DNA from: Carettochelys insculpta
Lineage: Eukaryota > Chordata > Testudines > Carettochelyidae
DNA length: 64,000 nucleotides
Assembly: GCF_033958435.1 (NCBI RefSeq)
Contig: NC_134138.1
Coordinates: 271,351,798-271,415,797 of the forward strand
Direction of reading: 5' to 3'
Every line of letters begins with the position of its first letter. Within the stretch, counting starts at the first letter, position 1. This document shows, piece by piece, positions 1-13,321 of the stretch. The notes below the pieces were generated by a model. The model saw only the letters and a program-made list of their open reading frames with translations, ran no database searches and was not told where the DNA came from. Both the position numbers and the translations under genes were made by a program.

Positions 1-1980
1 CTGTTACCATCATGAGAAAAGTTTGCTGTGACCCAAAATCTATTTCATTACTCCTAGCCTATTATAATCTTAACTGAAAAGCTCTGAAGATGACGACTGG
101 ATTATTTGGGAATATTGTTTTTCACTTACAATATTACAGCAAGATCCCAGAAGGTAATTGCTATAAAACCTTTAGTATTGTATACATTTTTAGTATGCTA
201 TAACAAAATTATTTTATCAGTTACTGTTTCCACTTAATTTTTTCATTAACCTTTGTATTGTTTTGAAAGTAATCTTAGCCTCTTTTTGTGCTGTTATATC
301 GGAGACAAGATGGTGCAATTTCTTGTGTTTTGAACATCTGTTCTTCTGTTAACATTCAGGGGAATATATGTATGCTTAAGTGGTTGTTCTGTCACGACCT
401 GGTTAATACCCAAGTGACTGCAAATAAACTACTGGAGGTCTTCTTTTTAGGGTGCAAATATGGCTTTCATTGCTCTTAAAATGGAAATTATGCATCAGAT
501 CTTCAGCTGGTGTAAATCCCTAGTGCCGTCCTTTCCCATAAACTGACATTCCACAAGGACTCCAGAGAATTTGGTTCACTTTGAAGGAGGAGAGTAGCAA
601 GTCCATGTTCCCAGAATACATACAGTAAACTCTTTCTTATCCAGCAGCCCAAGGACTGGGAGGTCACCAGTTAGTCAAGTATCCTGGATAATAGACAGGT
701 ATACCTAGCAATGCATGACATTAGCGAAAAGCAAGATTAGATGTTAAGAAACAAACAAAAATGTATGCAGAGTACTTTATTTACCACCAACAATAGTATT
801 TTACACTGTAAACTTATACAGTATTTGCTGTATTTATTTGTATGTACTTTCACTATACTGTACATATGGAAAACATAACTAAAAATTACTTATGGTTAAA
901 ATGCTGGTTATCTGAGAGTTCTGACTGATAGAATAACAGCTATGAAAGAGCTACTGTATTGTCTATTTCTTATTTTGAGGGAGAGCGACAGTCTCCTGCC
1001 CCACTAGGTCTAGCTAATGCAGAAGACTCCTCTGTCTGCAGGGCTATCATGCTGCGAGAACTGAGCTGAATCCATTAAAAGTTTCACTGGCGCGCAGCCA
1101 GAGCCATTAAAACACTTTAAAGGAAAAGAAAAAGTCTGCTAGAATATGTTTGAATCGGACATAAATCCTTAGAATAAGCTCAAGCTATCGATGCTCTCTA
1201 ACTCATCCTGCTGCATCAAAGGTGGTGCTGAAAATATCAAACAGCAACAGTATGTGAAGTGCAGTGATAATCAGAAAAGTGGCAATGCAAAAAAGGCAGA
1301 GATCTGCCCAACACTGTGTACTGGGGCATCCTGTATCTGCATCCTTTACTGACATACATGATACGGAATATGCTGGTTGGCTGTCGAAGTTCAGTCTTCT
1401 AGCCTTGCTGCATTAAGATTCTCCTAAAGGTATCCCCAAGGGACCATACCCAAGGGATTGTCTCAATAGACTGAAAGTCCTGAGAAGATGGATGAGACAG
1501 GAGCTGGCCACTTGGCAGATGGAGAGATTGAGGTGTAGATAAGAGTTAGCTTCTTCACATGTATAGGCTGCCATTCAATAACTTCATTTGGCTCTGATGA
1601 GACTGAAGTTGCTGGAACACCTTCTGTGACGTAGGATGCCCATCCGTAGTACCCTCTGAGCTTAGACAGCAGTAAAACTAGGAAGTGATAGTTGAGTGTC
1701 AGTAGCATTACCTTAATTTACACTAAAGAACACCCCAGAGTTACACTGATATATATTTTATTAAATGCCGCTATTGGATTAAAGGAAAAGGGGAACTAGC
1801 TTTCAAGAACACACCCACACACTATTATTGTCTAGACATCCAGGTGTGGCTGGCAGCAGGTCATCCAGACAGACTGGCTTCAAGGACTGTTTCCCTTGCG
1901 CACACACCTATATTCATACTTTCCTCACTCACACAAAGGAAAGCTCACCTCAGAGAACTCTCCCCTACAAAGGAACAGCC
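1..1980. other. gene-free AT-rich DNA
   Basis: No convincing gene. About 626-925 begins with a CAGTAAACTC/TTATCCAGCA-like sequence and ends in a related inverted form, so it may be an old pogo/Tigger-like DNA element, but this is weak. The rest looks unique. Confidence 0.5.
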
Positions 1981-1983
1981 AGG

Positions 1984-2187
1984 GGAGAGGACTAGCTTGG
2001 TGGTATGAGCATTGCCCTGTTAAACCCAGGATTGGGAGCTCAATCCTTGAAGGGGCCATTTAGGGATCTGGCGTAAACAGATTTAAAAAAAAAAAAAGTC
2101 CATCAGGGATGGTGCTCGGTCCTGCAGAGAAGGCTGGGGACTGAAATTGATGACCTCCCGAGGTCCCTTCCAGTTCTCATAGATGTG
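1984..2187 (+). repeat. tRNA-derived SINE with CR1-like tail
   Basis: The 5' part looks like a tRNA: an A-box-like stretch (AGCTTGGTGGTATGAGC) is followed by a degenerate B box (GGGAGCTCAATCC). After an A-rich linker near 2084, the 3' part (GACCTCCCGAGGTCCCTTCC) matches the conserved CR1 LINE tail. This architecture is that of the tortoise pol III SINE. It is a non-coding retroposon that would depend on a CR1 reverse transcriptase. Confidence 0.75.
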
Positions 2188-3009
2188 TGTCTCTATATTG
2201 CTATTTATATTTCCCACAGACTCCTGGCATCTCTAAACAATTTCTTACCAACTTACAAAATTCAATATAAACCCCACAGCTGCCACAAAGTAAAGCACAT
2301 GAAACCAAACACAACCATAGAGAACAGAACTACTCCTACAAAACAAAATGAATGTTACAAAGCTTGCACAAAGTCACACCAACGATTGAAAGTCACAGAA
2401 CTTACATCTGCTTTGTACTGGACTGAGCAGAGGCTTTGTATGAAAAGCAGTAGAATAGAATGTGTTGTACAGTGTTTCCTGAATCGAGATAACTTGTGCT
2501 TTATGTTCTGTGGCCAACAGGAGGAGGTTATCCCTTTCGGCCACGGAGACTTCCCTGTTATTGGAAGTACAGCATCTTGACAGCTGACTGCAAAGCTCAG
2601 GCTTGTCATGTTGGCCCTGAAAGAGATGTCAATGGAGGATTCTTTTGGGTTGTGTTTGTCTTTCTCTTTTTATGTGAGAACTTCAGCTCTGATTTTGCCT
2701 TTTGTCTCCTTTAACTTTGCTTTTCCCTTCTGAGGAGAGAGTCACCACCTGAAGGCAACACATTTATTTCCTTTGCTAATATACATAGCAAGGCTATATC
2801 AGGAATTAAAATATTCCAAGAACAAAGAGAAGATTTCTGAGAAAAATGGAAATCTTGGTCACCTTCTAGATCAAACTAGGCAAGAGTGATGGAAAGAAAC
2901 TACTTTCACACACTTCAGTTGCAAAGCCTGGCCAACAATGAAGAGACAGAGCAGAGAGGTTAGTTTGGGCAGAAGAGAATAATGAGTCACAGTAGATTCC
3001 TTGGCATCT
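2188..3009. other. gene-free stretch
   Basis: The open frames here are short, overlap on both strands and have no recognisable domain or codon pattern. I see nothing further. Confidence 0.4.
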
Positions 3010-3086
3010 CAGCTAGTGCTTTAGGCAGGAGGCTGGACTAAATGACATCTTGAGGTCCCTTCCAGCCCTAGAATTCTATGATTATA
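3010..3086 (+). repeat. CR1/SINE 3' tail fragment
   Basis: It carries the CR1-type 3' end, with the string GAGGTCCCTTCCAGCCCTAG followed by TTCTATGATTAT. Only the tail is present. It could come from a truncated CR1 or from the tail of a CR1-dependent SINE. Confidence 0.65.
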
Positions 3087-3194
3087 TGGAGGTCAAATGG
3101 CAGGGCTCTGAAGCAGGATAAAGCTCGCAACTGCCAGTTAAAATGGTGGCTATGGAGAGATGGCCAGCCTTGATGTCTCCTTTACTGAATAAGA

Positions 3195-4020
3195 GCCCAA
3201 CATGACTATACATCAGTTGCAGCCTAATAAGGTTCCTAGTCTAGACACCATCCACAAAAATTTTGTCCCTCAGTATGAGCCAATCACCAAAACCTGGCTG
3301 CTTCTATTTCCAAATCATTGTACCCAGGATGGCAGAACCCCCAAAATCTGTGGCAAAAGTCAAAGTTGTTCTCTTGCTAAGGAAACTGACAGACCTCAGA
3401 ATCTACCTGCTGATCTCTCTGTGGTGTGTTATCTACAAACTAATGGAAAGATTAATCCCAATGAAGATTTAATGAGCTAGTCAATCCTCAGCTGCCTCGT
3501 ATGCAGGCTGGATTCAGGAAGGAATAATTCATGTAAAATATGATACCTCTGTCTGACTCAGTACAAAGAAATGCATTTGATCTCTTGACACCTGTGCTAA
3601 CTCTTAGCCAAGAGCAATACCAGCAATTTTCTATATATAGGTGATCAACCTTGTCCAGGAGCAGAACAATCCGTTCTTCCAAAGGGGGACGATGAGTGAT
3701 CAAGAGACTCAAACACATGAAGTACATTCACGAGTCCATCAATGCACCTGCTTCCTTGAACACTTGATCATAGCTCACAGACCAGGCTCAATAAGCTATT
3801 CTCCAGGTCATCCAAAGGTGCTACAGCTATGCCTCGATTTGACCTTGTTTCCTCCCCACACTCCGTGACTGGGGCAGAACTGCAGACAATAACTGATGTG
3901 GTGAAAGAGCGTCCAACAAATATCTGGAGAGTGTTTTATAATACCCAGTGTTTCTGGATAGGAGGCTATCCTGTGGCTTCAGAACCTGGACATTGAGTTC
4001 TGTCATATGTATACAAAAGA
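3195..4020 (+). pseudogene. ancient non-LTR retrotransposon reverse-transcriptase remnant
   Basis: Short frames hold recognisable but decayed reverse-transcriptase pieces: KVVLLLRKLTD then LISLWCVIYKLMERLIP, which resembles the KSYRPISLL..YKLLERLI block of LINE enzymes. A different frame next to it reads QAGFRKE-like. Several stops and frameshifts separate the pieces, so the gene is dead. The clade (Jockey, CR1, L2-like) cannot be settled by eye. Confidence 0.4.
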
Positions 4021-5741
4021 CGAAGGCTTACATACTATACATAAGGATTTTCTACACCTAGCCTTGAAAGACCAAGCCAGATATGAGTGAGCTGGATTTC
4101 GTTCTTTCTTGCCTTCACTATAGCTATGGTTAGCTAAATTTCGTTATAGACTTTGCAATGCAACTACATGTATCATACATTTCTGCTAAGTCAACTTTGT
4201 GGGTGATGGGCATGCAAGTCAGAAACAAACCCCCACAACTGGATTTTCATATTCCAGAGCAGGGGAAGAACATGAGCAAATACAGACTGGAATCACTGAA
4301 ACAGATTCCCTATAATGACATTTTTACCTAGTCTCTTTTCAGTTTAAGGTTCATAGTTGTTTCTGGTCAACTTGATAGTGGCCTACATGGCCTGTACTAT
4401 CTACAAACAATGCATCAGATTCATTCCCGAAGGAGTACTGTTTTTCAAAGAGGTCAGAGTTCCACTGAGGACAATAGGCTCTACCCCTGCCCCCCATTTA
4501 ATAGGGTGGTATTTGGCTGCTGGTGTGTATTCCCTGATGCGTATGAAACTGATACTGATACTTATCCTCAGTTGGATTCACTGACTGGCATGTCAATGTC
4601 AGGTCCCTTTACCAGAAAAGCGTGGCTGTTGGCCTCTGGGCTCCAGTTGTCCATTCACCCTGCCCCTTCTCTGATTTTCTCTCCAACATCTGTTTTTTAC
4701 TTACCCTTCAATCTTGAACAGCAGAACTTTCCTGTGTCAGTCCCAGCCTTACTACTTATCTTTACCTTTTCTGTGCAGTCGCTGATGTGGTCACCGTGAC
4801 TGAGCCTAATATTGGGTAGCTGATATACTAACCCAACCACCCTTGAAGGACTCAACATTTGGTTACTATTTTCCAGCTTTTACTGAAGTATGTACAGCAA
4901 ATTATTTCTTATAATAAGATATTAGTTAGATCAACTACTTTTATTTTTCCCTCGTGTGGCATCATAAAATTATGCAATTAATGTTGTAGTTCTAGCAGTG
5001 CTGAAAGTAATGCTCTCATTTGGAATATTAAAAATGGAAAATTGTGCAAACTGGAAGGAGTGGGATCTCTGTATATTATCTGGTGCTTAGAAGAGCAACA
5101 AGGGACGTAGATAAAGGAAAGGAATTCTATTAGGTGACATCTATGTTTTGAACTGTTTAGTTGTAAAAATGAATACTATTGATATTAAGTTATTTTTTAA
5201 ATCAGTTTGCTTTGGTTGTGTTGCTCCTCTTTTTCTGCTCAGAGAACGCACCAGAGAGGAGTTATCGGCGGAAGTGTTTGCAGAAACTGGGAATTTTAAG
5301 TTATCTCTAACGAATCTTCATGGAAATTTCAAGTTCAGAGCCGCAAGCGTTTGCAATGGAAACCCAACTCTAAGAGTTAATCCAGTTAGCAAACATGAAC
5401 AGGTGATGGCAGCCCTATCGCCATCACTCGGTGTGTTGCTCTCAAAGAAATCACATAGCAGTAAGCTATAACAGACATTTTGGTAATTCCAACTGAAACA
5501 TGCATTTAAAAATACTGGGCCAGTCCCCAATGCTCAGTGAAGTCAATAATCTATTGTGATCTGTTCAATAACATTACACAGAAAAAATAGGCAAAATAAA
5601 TTGAGCGAGTTATCCTGTACAATTCCTTCTCCCCCAACAAATTGAGCTCCGACACTGCAGGAAGAATAAGGACAAAGTTTTCAGGCTGCAGTTGTGCCTG
5701 CAACGTCTAACTCAAGCACACTAAGGGGAAAGGGACACACG
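4021..5741. other. gene-free DNA with one weak exon candidate
   Basis: Mostly unique AT-rich sequence. One stretch, 5243-5402, has a pyrimidine-rich tract ending in TTCTGCTCAG before it and CAG|GTGATG after it. It would encode 53 open codons (ERTREELSAEVFAETGNF and onward). The predicted peptide matches no family I know. I treat it as a chance or unproven exon. Confidence 0.25.
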
Positions 5742-6197
5742 GGCCGTTTCTACAAAGGCCGCTTTCTCCGAAAGTGGCATGGTAATACAAGGCCTGAAAT
5801 ATGCTAATGAGGCATGGATGCAAAATCCCCGCGCCTCATTAGCATACGGTCACGTCATTTGGAGTCTGGAAGACCGTTCTTCTGGACTCCAAAACGCCGT
5901 GTAGAAGCGCAGCCCTGGGGGAGCTTCCGGAAGGAAGTCCTTCTTCCAGAGGCCCCTTCTTCCCAAAAATGTTCAGGAAAAAGGGGCATCCAGAAGAAGG
6001 ACTTCCTTCCGGAAGCTCCCCCGGGGCCACACTTCTACACGGTGTTTTGGAGTCCGGAAGAACGGTCTTCCAGACTCCAAATGATGTGACCGTATGCTAA
6101 TGAGGTGTGGGGAATTTGCATCCATGCCTCATTAGCATATTTCAGGCCTTGTATTACCATGCCACTTTCGGAGAAAGTGGCCTGTGTAGAAACGGCC
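5742..6197. mobile_element. palindromic MITE, about 456 bp
   Basis: The two halves are near-perfect inverted repeats, from GGCCGTTTCTACA at the left to TGTAGAAACGGCC at the right, meeting near 5965. There is no coding capacity. Flanking trinucleotides are ACG on the left and ATG on the right, a 3-bp duplication with one CpG-type change. Length, structure and flank size fit a non-autonomous Harbinger-like element. The arms are strikingly well conserved, suggesting a fairly recent insertion. Confidence 0.8.
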
Positions 6198-8269
6198 ATG
6201 CTGATTAGGCCTACAAGTTTTGGTCCTAGCATCTCTGTGGGTTTCCCAAAGATTTCATGGCTAAGTGACTATTGATTTGGAGCCTCACCTTAAAGGGACC
6301 TGACTTTTAGAAAGTACAGAGTGTGACTCATCTGAAAATAAAGCTTCTTCAAGTTGCCTCTGAGTGGGCACCCCAGCAGCCTTCCTCATTTTTGTGAAGC
6401 CTAATATTCAGCTTGGTGGCACTACAAATAATTTTTCACTCTGACCCTTTTTGCCAGCACCTACAAGTAACTGCTAATGAAATGCAAAAAAAAGTATGTT
6501 TTTTATGTTTGCTAAAATTTGAGCCATTGGTCCCAGACAAAATATGAGGACATTTGAGAGACCATGTGCAAGCTCATAACAAGCCCCAGACATGGCCCAG
6601 AGGTGTTTTTTATCACACAACCAGAGACTAATGAAATTTTTAGCGCTGCTGGATAGGGCTGACGGAAAAAAATGGACAAACGTTTTGTGAAAATATCACC
6701 CCTTTCTTTGCCCCATCAACTTTTCAGCCTAATTTATATGAATATGTGAGGTTTTTCTACCAACCCTCATGCCGGATGGACTTTAAAGGGCTCATTTCCA
6801 AATGAGTGTTTATCTCAGGGTCAGCATCCTTTCCAAGATGGAGTGCCAAAATTTGACCTTTCGACCTCTAGGTACAGTCTGAGTGCCGGTGATGTTTTTC
6901 AAAGTGACGGGCAGTCCTACTTACGACAGCTTCATTAATCAATAAATGAAGATGCAGAACATTACTGTTTAGGTGGTGGCTGGTAGCATTAGCTGGTCTT
7001 GTTAATCCACAGGCAGCCTGGCCTTGAGCAAGCTCCCAGCTGCATGGGGGAGGAGGAGTGGACTGAGCTCCTGCCATGGTTACCAGTGAAAATCAGCTTG
7101 TATGCCACTCTTGGCACCATGCTGGGGTTGCTGACTGCTGGCTTATCTGTTTTAGGGCTGGGCTTCTGGTGTAACAATCAGATCCAAATTCCCACATAAC
7201 CCCAGGAAGAGATGTGAGGTTGAGGTTTGGTCCTAAATTCAGCTGAGGTTCTCGTTTTGTTTCAACTTGTTACTTCAGCTCTAATCCTTTTTACAAACCC
7301 AACAGTGCTTTCTGTCAAGGATTCTAGGAAACACACCCACAAAAACACATGAGGATGATCTATGGTGGAGAGAAAGCTTGAACAATTAGAGAAAGGGATG
7401 CTATTGTCAGATCATACAATGGTAAAGAGAACACATAATTGCCCAACAGTGGAATGGCATTGTTAGAGGAAAAAGAGAGCTCTAAATACAGAGGAGAAAG
7501 AGGGGGAGGAAGAGAATAGGCCAATCAAAAGAAGATGCTAGCGACAACTCTAACCCCTGGGGCCCAGGATCCTAAATTGGAGTCAACACCTAATTGCCTG
7601 TGAATATGCAATGTAATAAAAACCTACATGGAGAAAAAAAAATGAGGGGAGGGGGTGATTCAGACAATAGGAATATCTACAGTGATATCAGAAAAATGTA
7701 AAGAATATAAACCCTGGGAACAAACCATCTACCAAAAGACAGGGGTTAGCCTGATCTAGTTTGTCATTCTAAAGTTCAGCACAGCAAATTGCCAAGTCTC
7801 CCACAACACCCTGGCCACTGCAGACTCTACCATCCACCTGCCTGCTTAAACACACCTGTACTTACTTCCTGGGCCTCCCCATACACACAAAGGGAAACCT
7901 CCCTGATCAAACATGAACCACAATTGCTATATGTTCCTTCGGACTCAAAACTCACCGCTGCTGTGCTCCCAAGAAAACCCAGCTTGCTGTGACCATTTCT
8001 CTTCTCCTTCTTTCTATTCCTACTTCCTTACTCTGACCCCAGTGAAAAATATTACCATCTCTGCAAGTAGGCTTGTTGGGTCAATTACTCACCAGTTTAA
8101 TTTGTTGTATCTTCATGTCTTACTTTCCATCTGTTTTGGATTGTCATTCCCTGTCTAAATGGCCTACAGTGCTTTGTTTAGACAGTTTTCAGAAGAGTGA
8201 GACCCCCACTGACAAGTGGAGCCTTTGGGTGCTATCAAATATATTTAGTGATAGTAGTAGTGGTTTTGG
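6198..8269. other. gene-free stretch
   Basis: No domain, RNA gene or repeat terminus was recognised. Open frames are short and shadow each other. Confidence 0.4.
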
Positions 8270-8405
8270 AAGAAGCTTCATCATAGATGGGTTATTCCAC
8301 AGTTGTCCATTACAGGGTTTCTTGCCCATTCCTCTGAAGAATCTGGTACCGGCCACCATCCAGAGAGTGGACTAGATGGACCACTTGTTTGGTCTGATAT
8401 CCCAC
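8270..8405 (+). repeat. CR1 3' UTR fragment
   Basis: It contains the CR1 3' UTR wording (TTCTTGCCCATTCCTCTGAAG, then GGACTAGATGGACCACTTG). The 5' part is missing, and A/T runs follow. Confidence 0.6.
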
Positions 8406-10048
8406 GGTTTCTCAACTTTTTTTTTGTTTTATAAAGTAAACCTTTTTCAAAAAAAAAAAAAAGGTATCCCAGACACTACTTTTGCATACCTCTAAGGTAT
8501 CCTAAGGTAATCACAGGTCTTTAAACAGGTGCCATTCAACCTTTCCAGCTTACTGTACCCTTTGCAGGAGTCAGATTTGTTTTTCATACCACCAAGTTAC
8601 ACCTCACTTAAAAAACTACTTACTTACAAAAACATGCAAAAATATCACAGAAGACTATTACTGAGAACTTGCTGATTTTCTACCATCTTATCACTGAATA
8701 AATGAATTGGAATAGAAATATTGTACTTACATTTTAGGATAAGGCATATGAAGCAGTATGAACAAATCATTGTCAGAATGAACTTTTCGATTGTATTGAC
8801 TTTACTAGCATTTTTTATGTAGCCTGTTGTAAAACTAGGCAAATATCTAAATGAATTGATGTACCCCCTGGAAGACCTCAGTGTACTTCCAAGGGGACAC
8901 GTATGCCTGGTTGAGAAACACTGTGATATCCTAATTCCTAGCATTTCCATACATTCAATATTGCTAAAACAATATGAACAGCTCTTCAGACCCTAATCCT
9001 GTTATTGGATCTGAACACAGAGACTCCTAAGCCTCAATGAACACCATTAAAGTTAGTGAAGCTTGAGGGAACATTTGCAACAAATCCCTGGCCTGGTATT
9101 GGATACACAATTGAACACAATCAAAACTTAGAATATTTATCTCACTGTGTAGTAAAATGAATAAATAAATAAATGTATACATATTTGTGAAATTCTACAA
9201 ACAAACATGAGCCACCTGACATGTTATCCTCATGAGAGCACAGAGAGGGAAATGCATATGTCCAAAAAAATCTCAAAGCCAAATATCATGAGTTGTTCAT
9301 GCAGGTGCCATGAGGAGAAAAAGGCTAATTTCCCCAGATAAATTACTGGTTGTTAACTATTGAGTCCTGTATGATTTAATCAAGGGAATAAAATCTAAGT
9401 GAGGTTTTTTCAGTTCTTTGCCGGGGAGCTATTTTCAGAGCTCTGTATTAAATTTCACTTTAAATTCACTTTAATTAGCAAAAAAACTCCCTGAAAATGT
9501 GTAGCATAATGCTTAGCATCTCTCATATAGTTCATTTGTGTTTAGTACAATGTAACAATATAAAGCTTTCACTATTGGAGTGTCTTGAAGACAAGTGAAC
9601 CATGAGTACAGCCTAGTGGTTTTGAGCAAGACTGCAGTGGAAGACATTATACAGGAGTCTATGTGTTTGAAATTAAATAAATATTTTCACATATTTGTGC
9701 ATTACACATTAACCAACATCTTCTTTGCTGCAATTTTCCTTGTGTGGGTCCTCGATCATAACCGTTCAAGTCAAATTTAGCAGGCACTTATGGCTGTAGA
9801 TTAGCCAATGCACTTTGATGAACCGTAGAATAATGAACTAGTTTTGCCTGATTATATGTGTTTTGAAATATGCCCTCACAGTCTAGTAATAAAATTAAAA
9901 ACAACCCCAGCACACAATGATTTATAGCAAAAAACTAGAGGGTTTTTATTTTGGGGGCTGGGGTTATCAGCTGATCCCAGACGTTGAACCCCAGGGTTGA
10001 CTGCTGTGAATTGCTGCTGTCATACACTGCTGGTAAGATAAATCGACT
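8406..10048. other. gene-free AT-rich stretch
   Basis: Holds an A/T run (8413-8462) and a short AATA repeat near 9157-9173. No gene is supported. Confidence 0.4.
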
Positions 10049-10760
10049 GTGTACAAAACCAGGAATGAAAGAGCATTCCCTTCTGAACCAGATCATAGTA
10101 GCCACCCAGCCATCCTTGTAAATGGTCCCATCCCACTTACTGAAGCTCAGGAAGCCCTGACCCATACTAGACCTACAACTTGTGATCTGGGTTCAAGCCC
10201 CTCCTTGGTATTTAAAGACAGTGAAGAACAACAGGCATTTCTAACAGAAACCTTCTTTCAATGCAGCATGCCTAAAAGCACTATGAAGATTGGGAAGACT
10301 ATCACATATTTCAAGAAGCCATCACTGAATCCTGAAGACCCTGATAACCACCGTCCAATTTCTACCTTTCCCTTCTTGGGCAAAATAATTGAGAACATAA
10401 TTACCATGAAGCTCCAACAACATGTGACATCAGCCAACATCCCAGATGCCTTACAATGAGGGGGATTCAGAGCTGGGCATGGCACAGAGACATCTCTTTT
10501 AGTACCATTCGATGACTGCTCTTACACCTAGGAACACAACAAGATCTTCTTGCCAATACTGTTGGTCCTATCGGAAGCTTTTGACACAGTAGACGGAAGG
10601 GTAGTGCAAACCTGCCTACATCCCATAGCAGGAGGTGGTTCAGGAGTATGCAGTATCTAACACTGTCTGTCCAGCAGAATTCAAACTGATTCTGGGTAAC
10701 TGCTCATCCTCCATGAAAAAGACAGCACTTGAAGGGTTCTACAACGATCCATACTACTCT
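10049..10760 (+). pseudogene. ancient CR1/L3-type reverse-transcriptase remnant
   Basis: One frame reads KKPSLNPEDPDNHRPISTFP then FLGKIIENIITMKLQQHV, the start of a CR1/L3-type reverse transcriptase (the PNNYRPIS..LGKxxE block). A little downstream, in another frame, SEAFDTVD matches the DLSxAFDTVDH catalytic-aspartate block. Stops and frameshifts occur between and after them, so only an old, dead fragment remains. Confidence 0.6.
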
Positions 10761-11071
10761 TGTGACTCTTCAACATCTGCATGAGATCAGTGGAAGAGCT
10801 AGTATGACTGCCAAGGGCTCAGCTGCCGAAAACAGCAATGAAGCTCAACTCAAAACCCCATCCTAAAGTGGTCAAATGTCAACAAAACATAACCTATACC
10901 CCAATTTTTATTTGGAAAAGGAAGAAATGCTAGAGGTGCCCTGGTGTCCACAAAGAACTTCACTCTTGCCATTGGTTTTACATGATAGGTGCTCAGGCCT
11001 GATGGTGATGGTTGGCAGTCTACAGATACTGAGAGATGTAATTATATTTTTAAACAAGTCTTGGACTCACA

Positions 11072-11421
11072 GGCTGTGTCTACATGGCCAAGTTATCTTG
11101 AAATAACTTTGGCATTGTCTAAATGACACACATGGCATGCCAAAATAAATTAGAAATGACAGATGCATAATTTCAGTTGCGATAAACTTCATTCCCTAAA
11201 GAATAACACCTATTTTGAAATTGGCCATAATGGGCTCCAATGGCACTACATATTTCAAATTAGTGCTATGGACCCAGAAATGCTGCTTCAAAATCCATTT
11301 TGTGTTTGGTTGTGTTATTTCTCTGTGGCTACATCTACACGACAGCCCTATTTCGAAATCAGATATTTTGAAAGGGAGATTATTTTATTTCCAAATAGGG
11401 CTGTCATGTAGATATAGCGCC
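11072..11421. mobile_element. MITE with GGCTGTGTCTACA terminus
   Basis: Starts GGCTGTGTCTACATGG and ends with the inverted CATGTAGATATAGCGCC. Internal motifs TATTTTGAAAT/ATTTCGAAAT recur. Flanks are ACA and AGA, compatible with a decayed 3-bp duplication. The arms have diverged, so it is older than the 5.7-kb copy. Confidence 0.65.
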
Positions 11422-12504
11422 AGACAGAATCCCCAGTTGGAGCTGAGAACAGTTCACATGATAATGTGTCATGGTCACGTTTTCTTTTGTTGGAATGTGA
11501 TTTCTTGTGCGCTCCATTATGCTAAACTACGTTGCATATATTTGACCACAGATAGAATTTAGGAACTTAGGGGAACATTTTCAAAAATGCCCAGAAAAAC
11601 TTTGGTGCTTAAATTTCATTTTCAAAAGTGACTGAAGCAATGTTGAAACCTCTCACCACAATCTACATATAATGGAGCAATTCTGCAAGAGCTATCTGAG
11701 TTGTTGAATAACAGGTTATTGTACGCCTTGTATGGAATCCAGGACAAATGATTTCCAAGGCTGTCCCTGAAAATCAGGATTATACAAAGAGCCTTTATAA
11801 AACTCACTATAACTTTTCAATTTGGTTGATGGTCTGGAAGGGACTAAATGGAATAATGCCAATGACTTTTCTTTATTATATCTCTCCTTTAGAAATTCTC
11901 CACACTTAACTTCTATGAAATGAGGTATTTCAGTACAAACTAGTCCTTTTGTAATTCCTTCTTCACTCAGAATTATCAATAAAATCTCATCGGGTTAAAG
12001 TAGCCAAAACGTGCATTTCAAGGGTACAGGATATCCCTTTTCTGATACATCACTAAACAGGTGTATGATTGCCATGCATCACTAGTACATTCACAGGATT
12101 GTTTGCTTTAATCCCCAGCCTGAATTTAGCTTTGCAAATGATGGCTTCTGCAAACTGCAGACAATTAAATTCAGACAGATGTGATACAGATGAGATAATA
12201 GCATGACTGCAGCCTCTAGGTGAGGTGTGGGGATGCACAGGGGCCGGATGTACCCAGTGCTCCCCTTCTCACTCATGGTCAGCACTGCACCACTTCTGAG
12301 GAGTGCAGAGATGGTCCCACCCCCCCTTGAAGTGGTGCAACTCAAAAACGGTGTGAGCTTCCAAGCACAGGCTGCTCTCAGGAAGTCAGGGGAATGGCCA
12401 GCATTCACCGGAAGTGGCATGATGCTTCTGTGGGATGAGGCAGGTGGGAGTGGAGCAGGAATGGAAAGGGGCAGGATATGGGCAGGCCCTGGGCATGGGT
12501 GGGG
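11422..12504. other. gene-free stretch
   Basis: Overlapping frames on the minus strand near 12.1-12.6 kb run into the neighbouring MITE and show no domain. No gene is supported. Confidence 0.4.
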
Positions 12505-12813
12505 AACTAAAAATAGCTGTGTAGCCGGGTTTCCTTGAAAAGAGTGCCCCTGTTTTGAAATCACCCTTCTTTCTCCCCCCGCCAAAAAGAGAAAAATTGG
12601 GAAGAAGGGTGCTTTCAAAACCAGGGCACCCTTTCCATGGAACCCCAGCTACACAGCTATTTTTAGTTTGAAATCAGCACTTTCAACAGGCTGGGTGGCT
12701 GCCCTTAGGCAAATGAGGTGCTGAATATTCATATCAGCACCTCATTTGCATTTTCAAGTGGCCATAATTTACATGCCCCTTCCGAAACGGGGGGGGTAGT
12801 GTAGCTACAGCCA
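12505..12813. mobile_element. truncated MITE with internal hairpin
   Basis: The right end GTAGTGTAGCTACAGCC is MITE-like. Inside, 12507-12672 forms its own inverted repeat (AAAAATAGCTGTGTAGCC ... GGCTACACAGCTATTTTT). A second small palindrome around ATGAGGTGCTGAATATTCAT follows. The outer left half is missing. It may be two MITE pieces joined or one element with a complex centre. Confidence 0.6.
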
Positions 12814-13321
12814 CACAGAGCAAAAAAATCAAAACCAACCACTTCGCCCCAAAACACACTGTAGACATGCTTTCACTTCCCACGTGGTCCTCATTCAGAA
12901 CTCATTCCTCATTTCATACAGACTTTTCCAAGTCTACCACCTGCAGGTCCAGGATGACCAGTGTCTCCGCTTGTCCTTCAGATTCTTGTTAGGAGAGTTC
13001 TGGAGACCGCCAGCTTGCAAGGATTGGTTAGCCACTCTGGAGATGTAGCATCTGTGCAAACACTGCAAAGAGGCATGTTTGAGAAGACCACACATTCATT
13101 CTGTGCAGACAATTGGGAGAAAAGCAGCACTGAACAACTTTTTTTGGTAAGAAAATGTAATCCCATGAGATTTTCTAATCACAGATAATGACTGATCACT
13201 GCACCTATAGAGAAAAAAAAAACTACACAGTTACAGCTGCACTGAAAAAGCTTCTCTTTGCTTCACCAATAATGAACAAGTTTACATTTTAAAACACATC
13301 CTCTGCATGTTTCCCCTCCTG
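12814..13321. other. gene-free stretch
   Basis: Short overlapping frames on both strands (12961-13188) without a recognisable product. Confidence 0.35.

Noticed and set aside
12091..12618. A 175-residue minus-strand open frame
   Set aside because: It runs from a MITE hairpin into unique DNA and has no domain, so it looks like chance.
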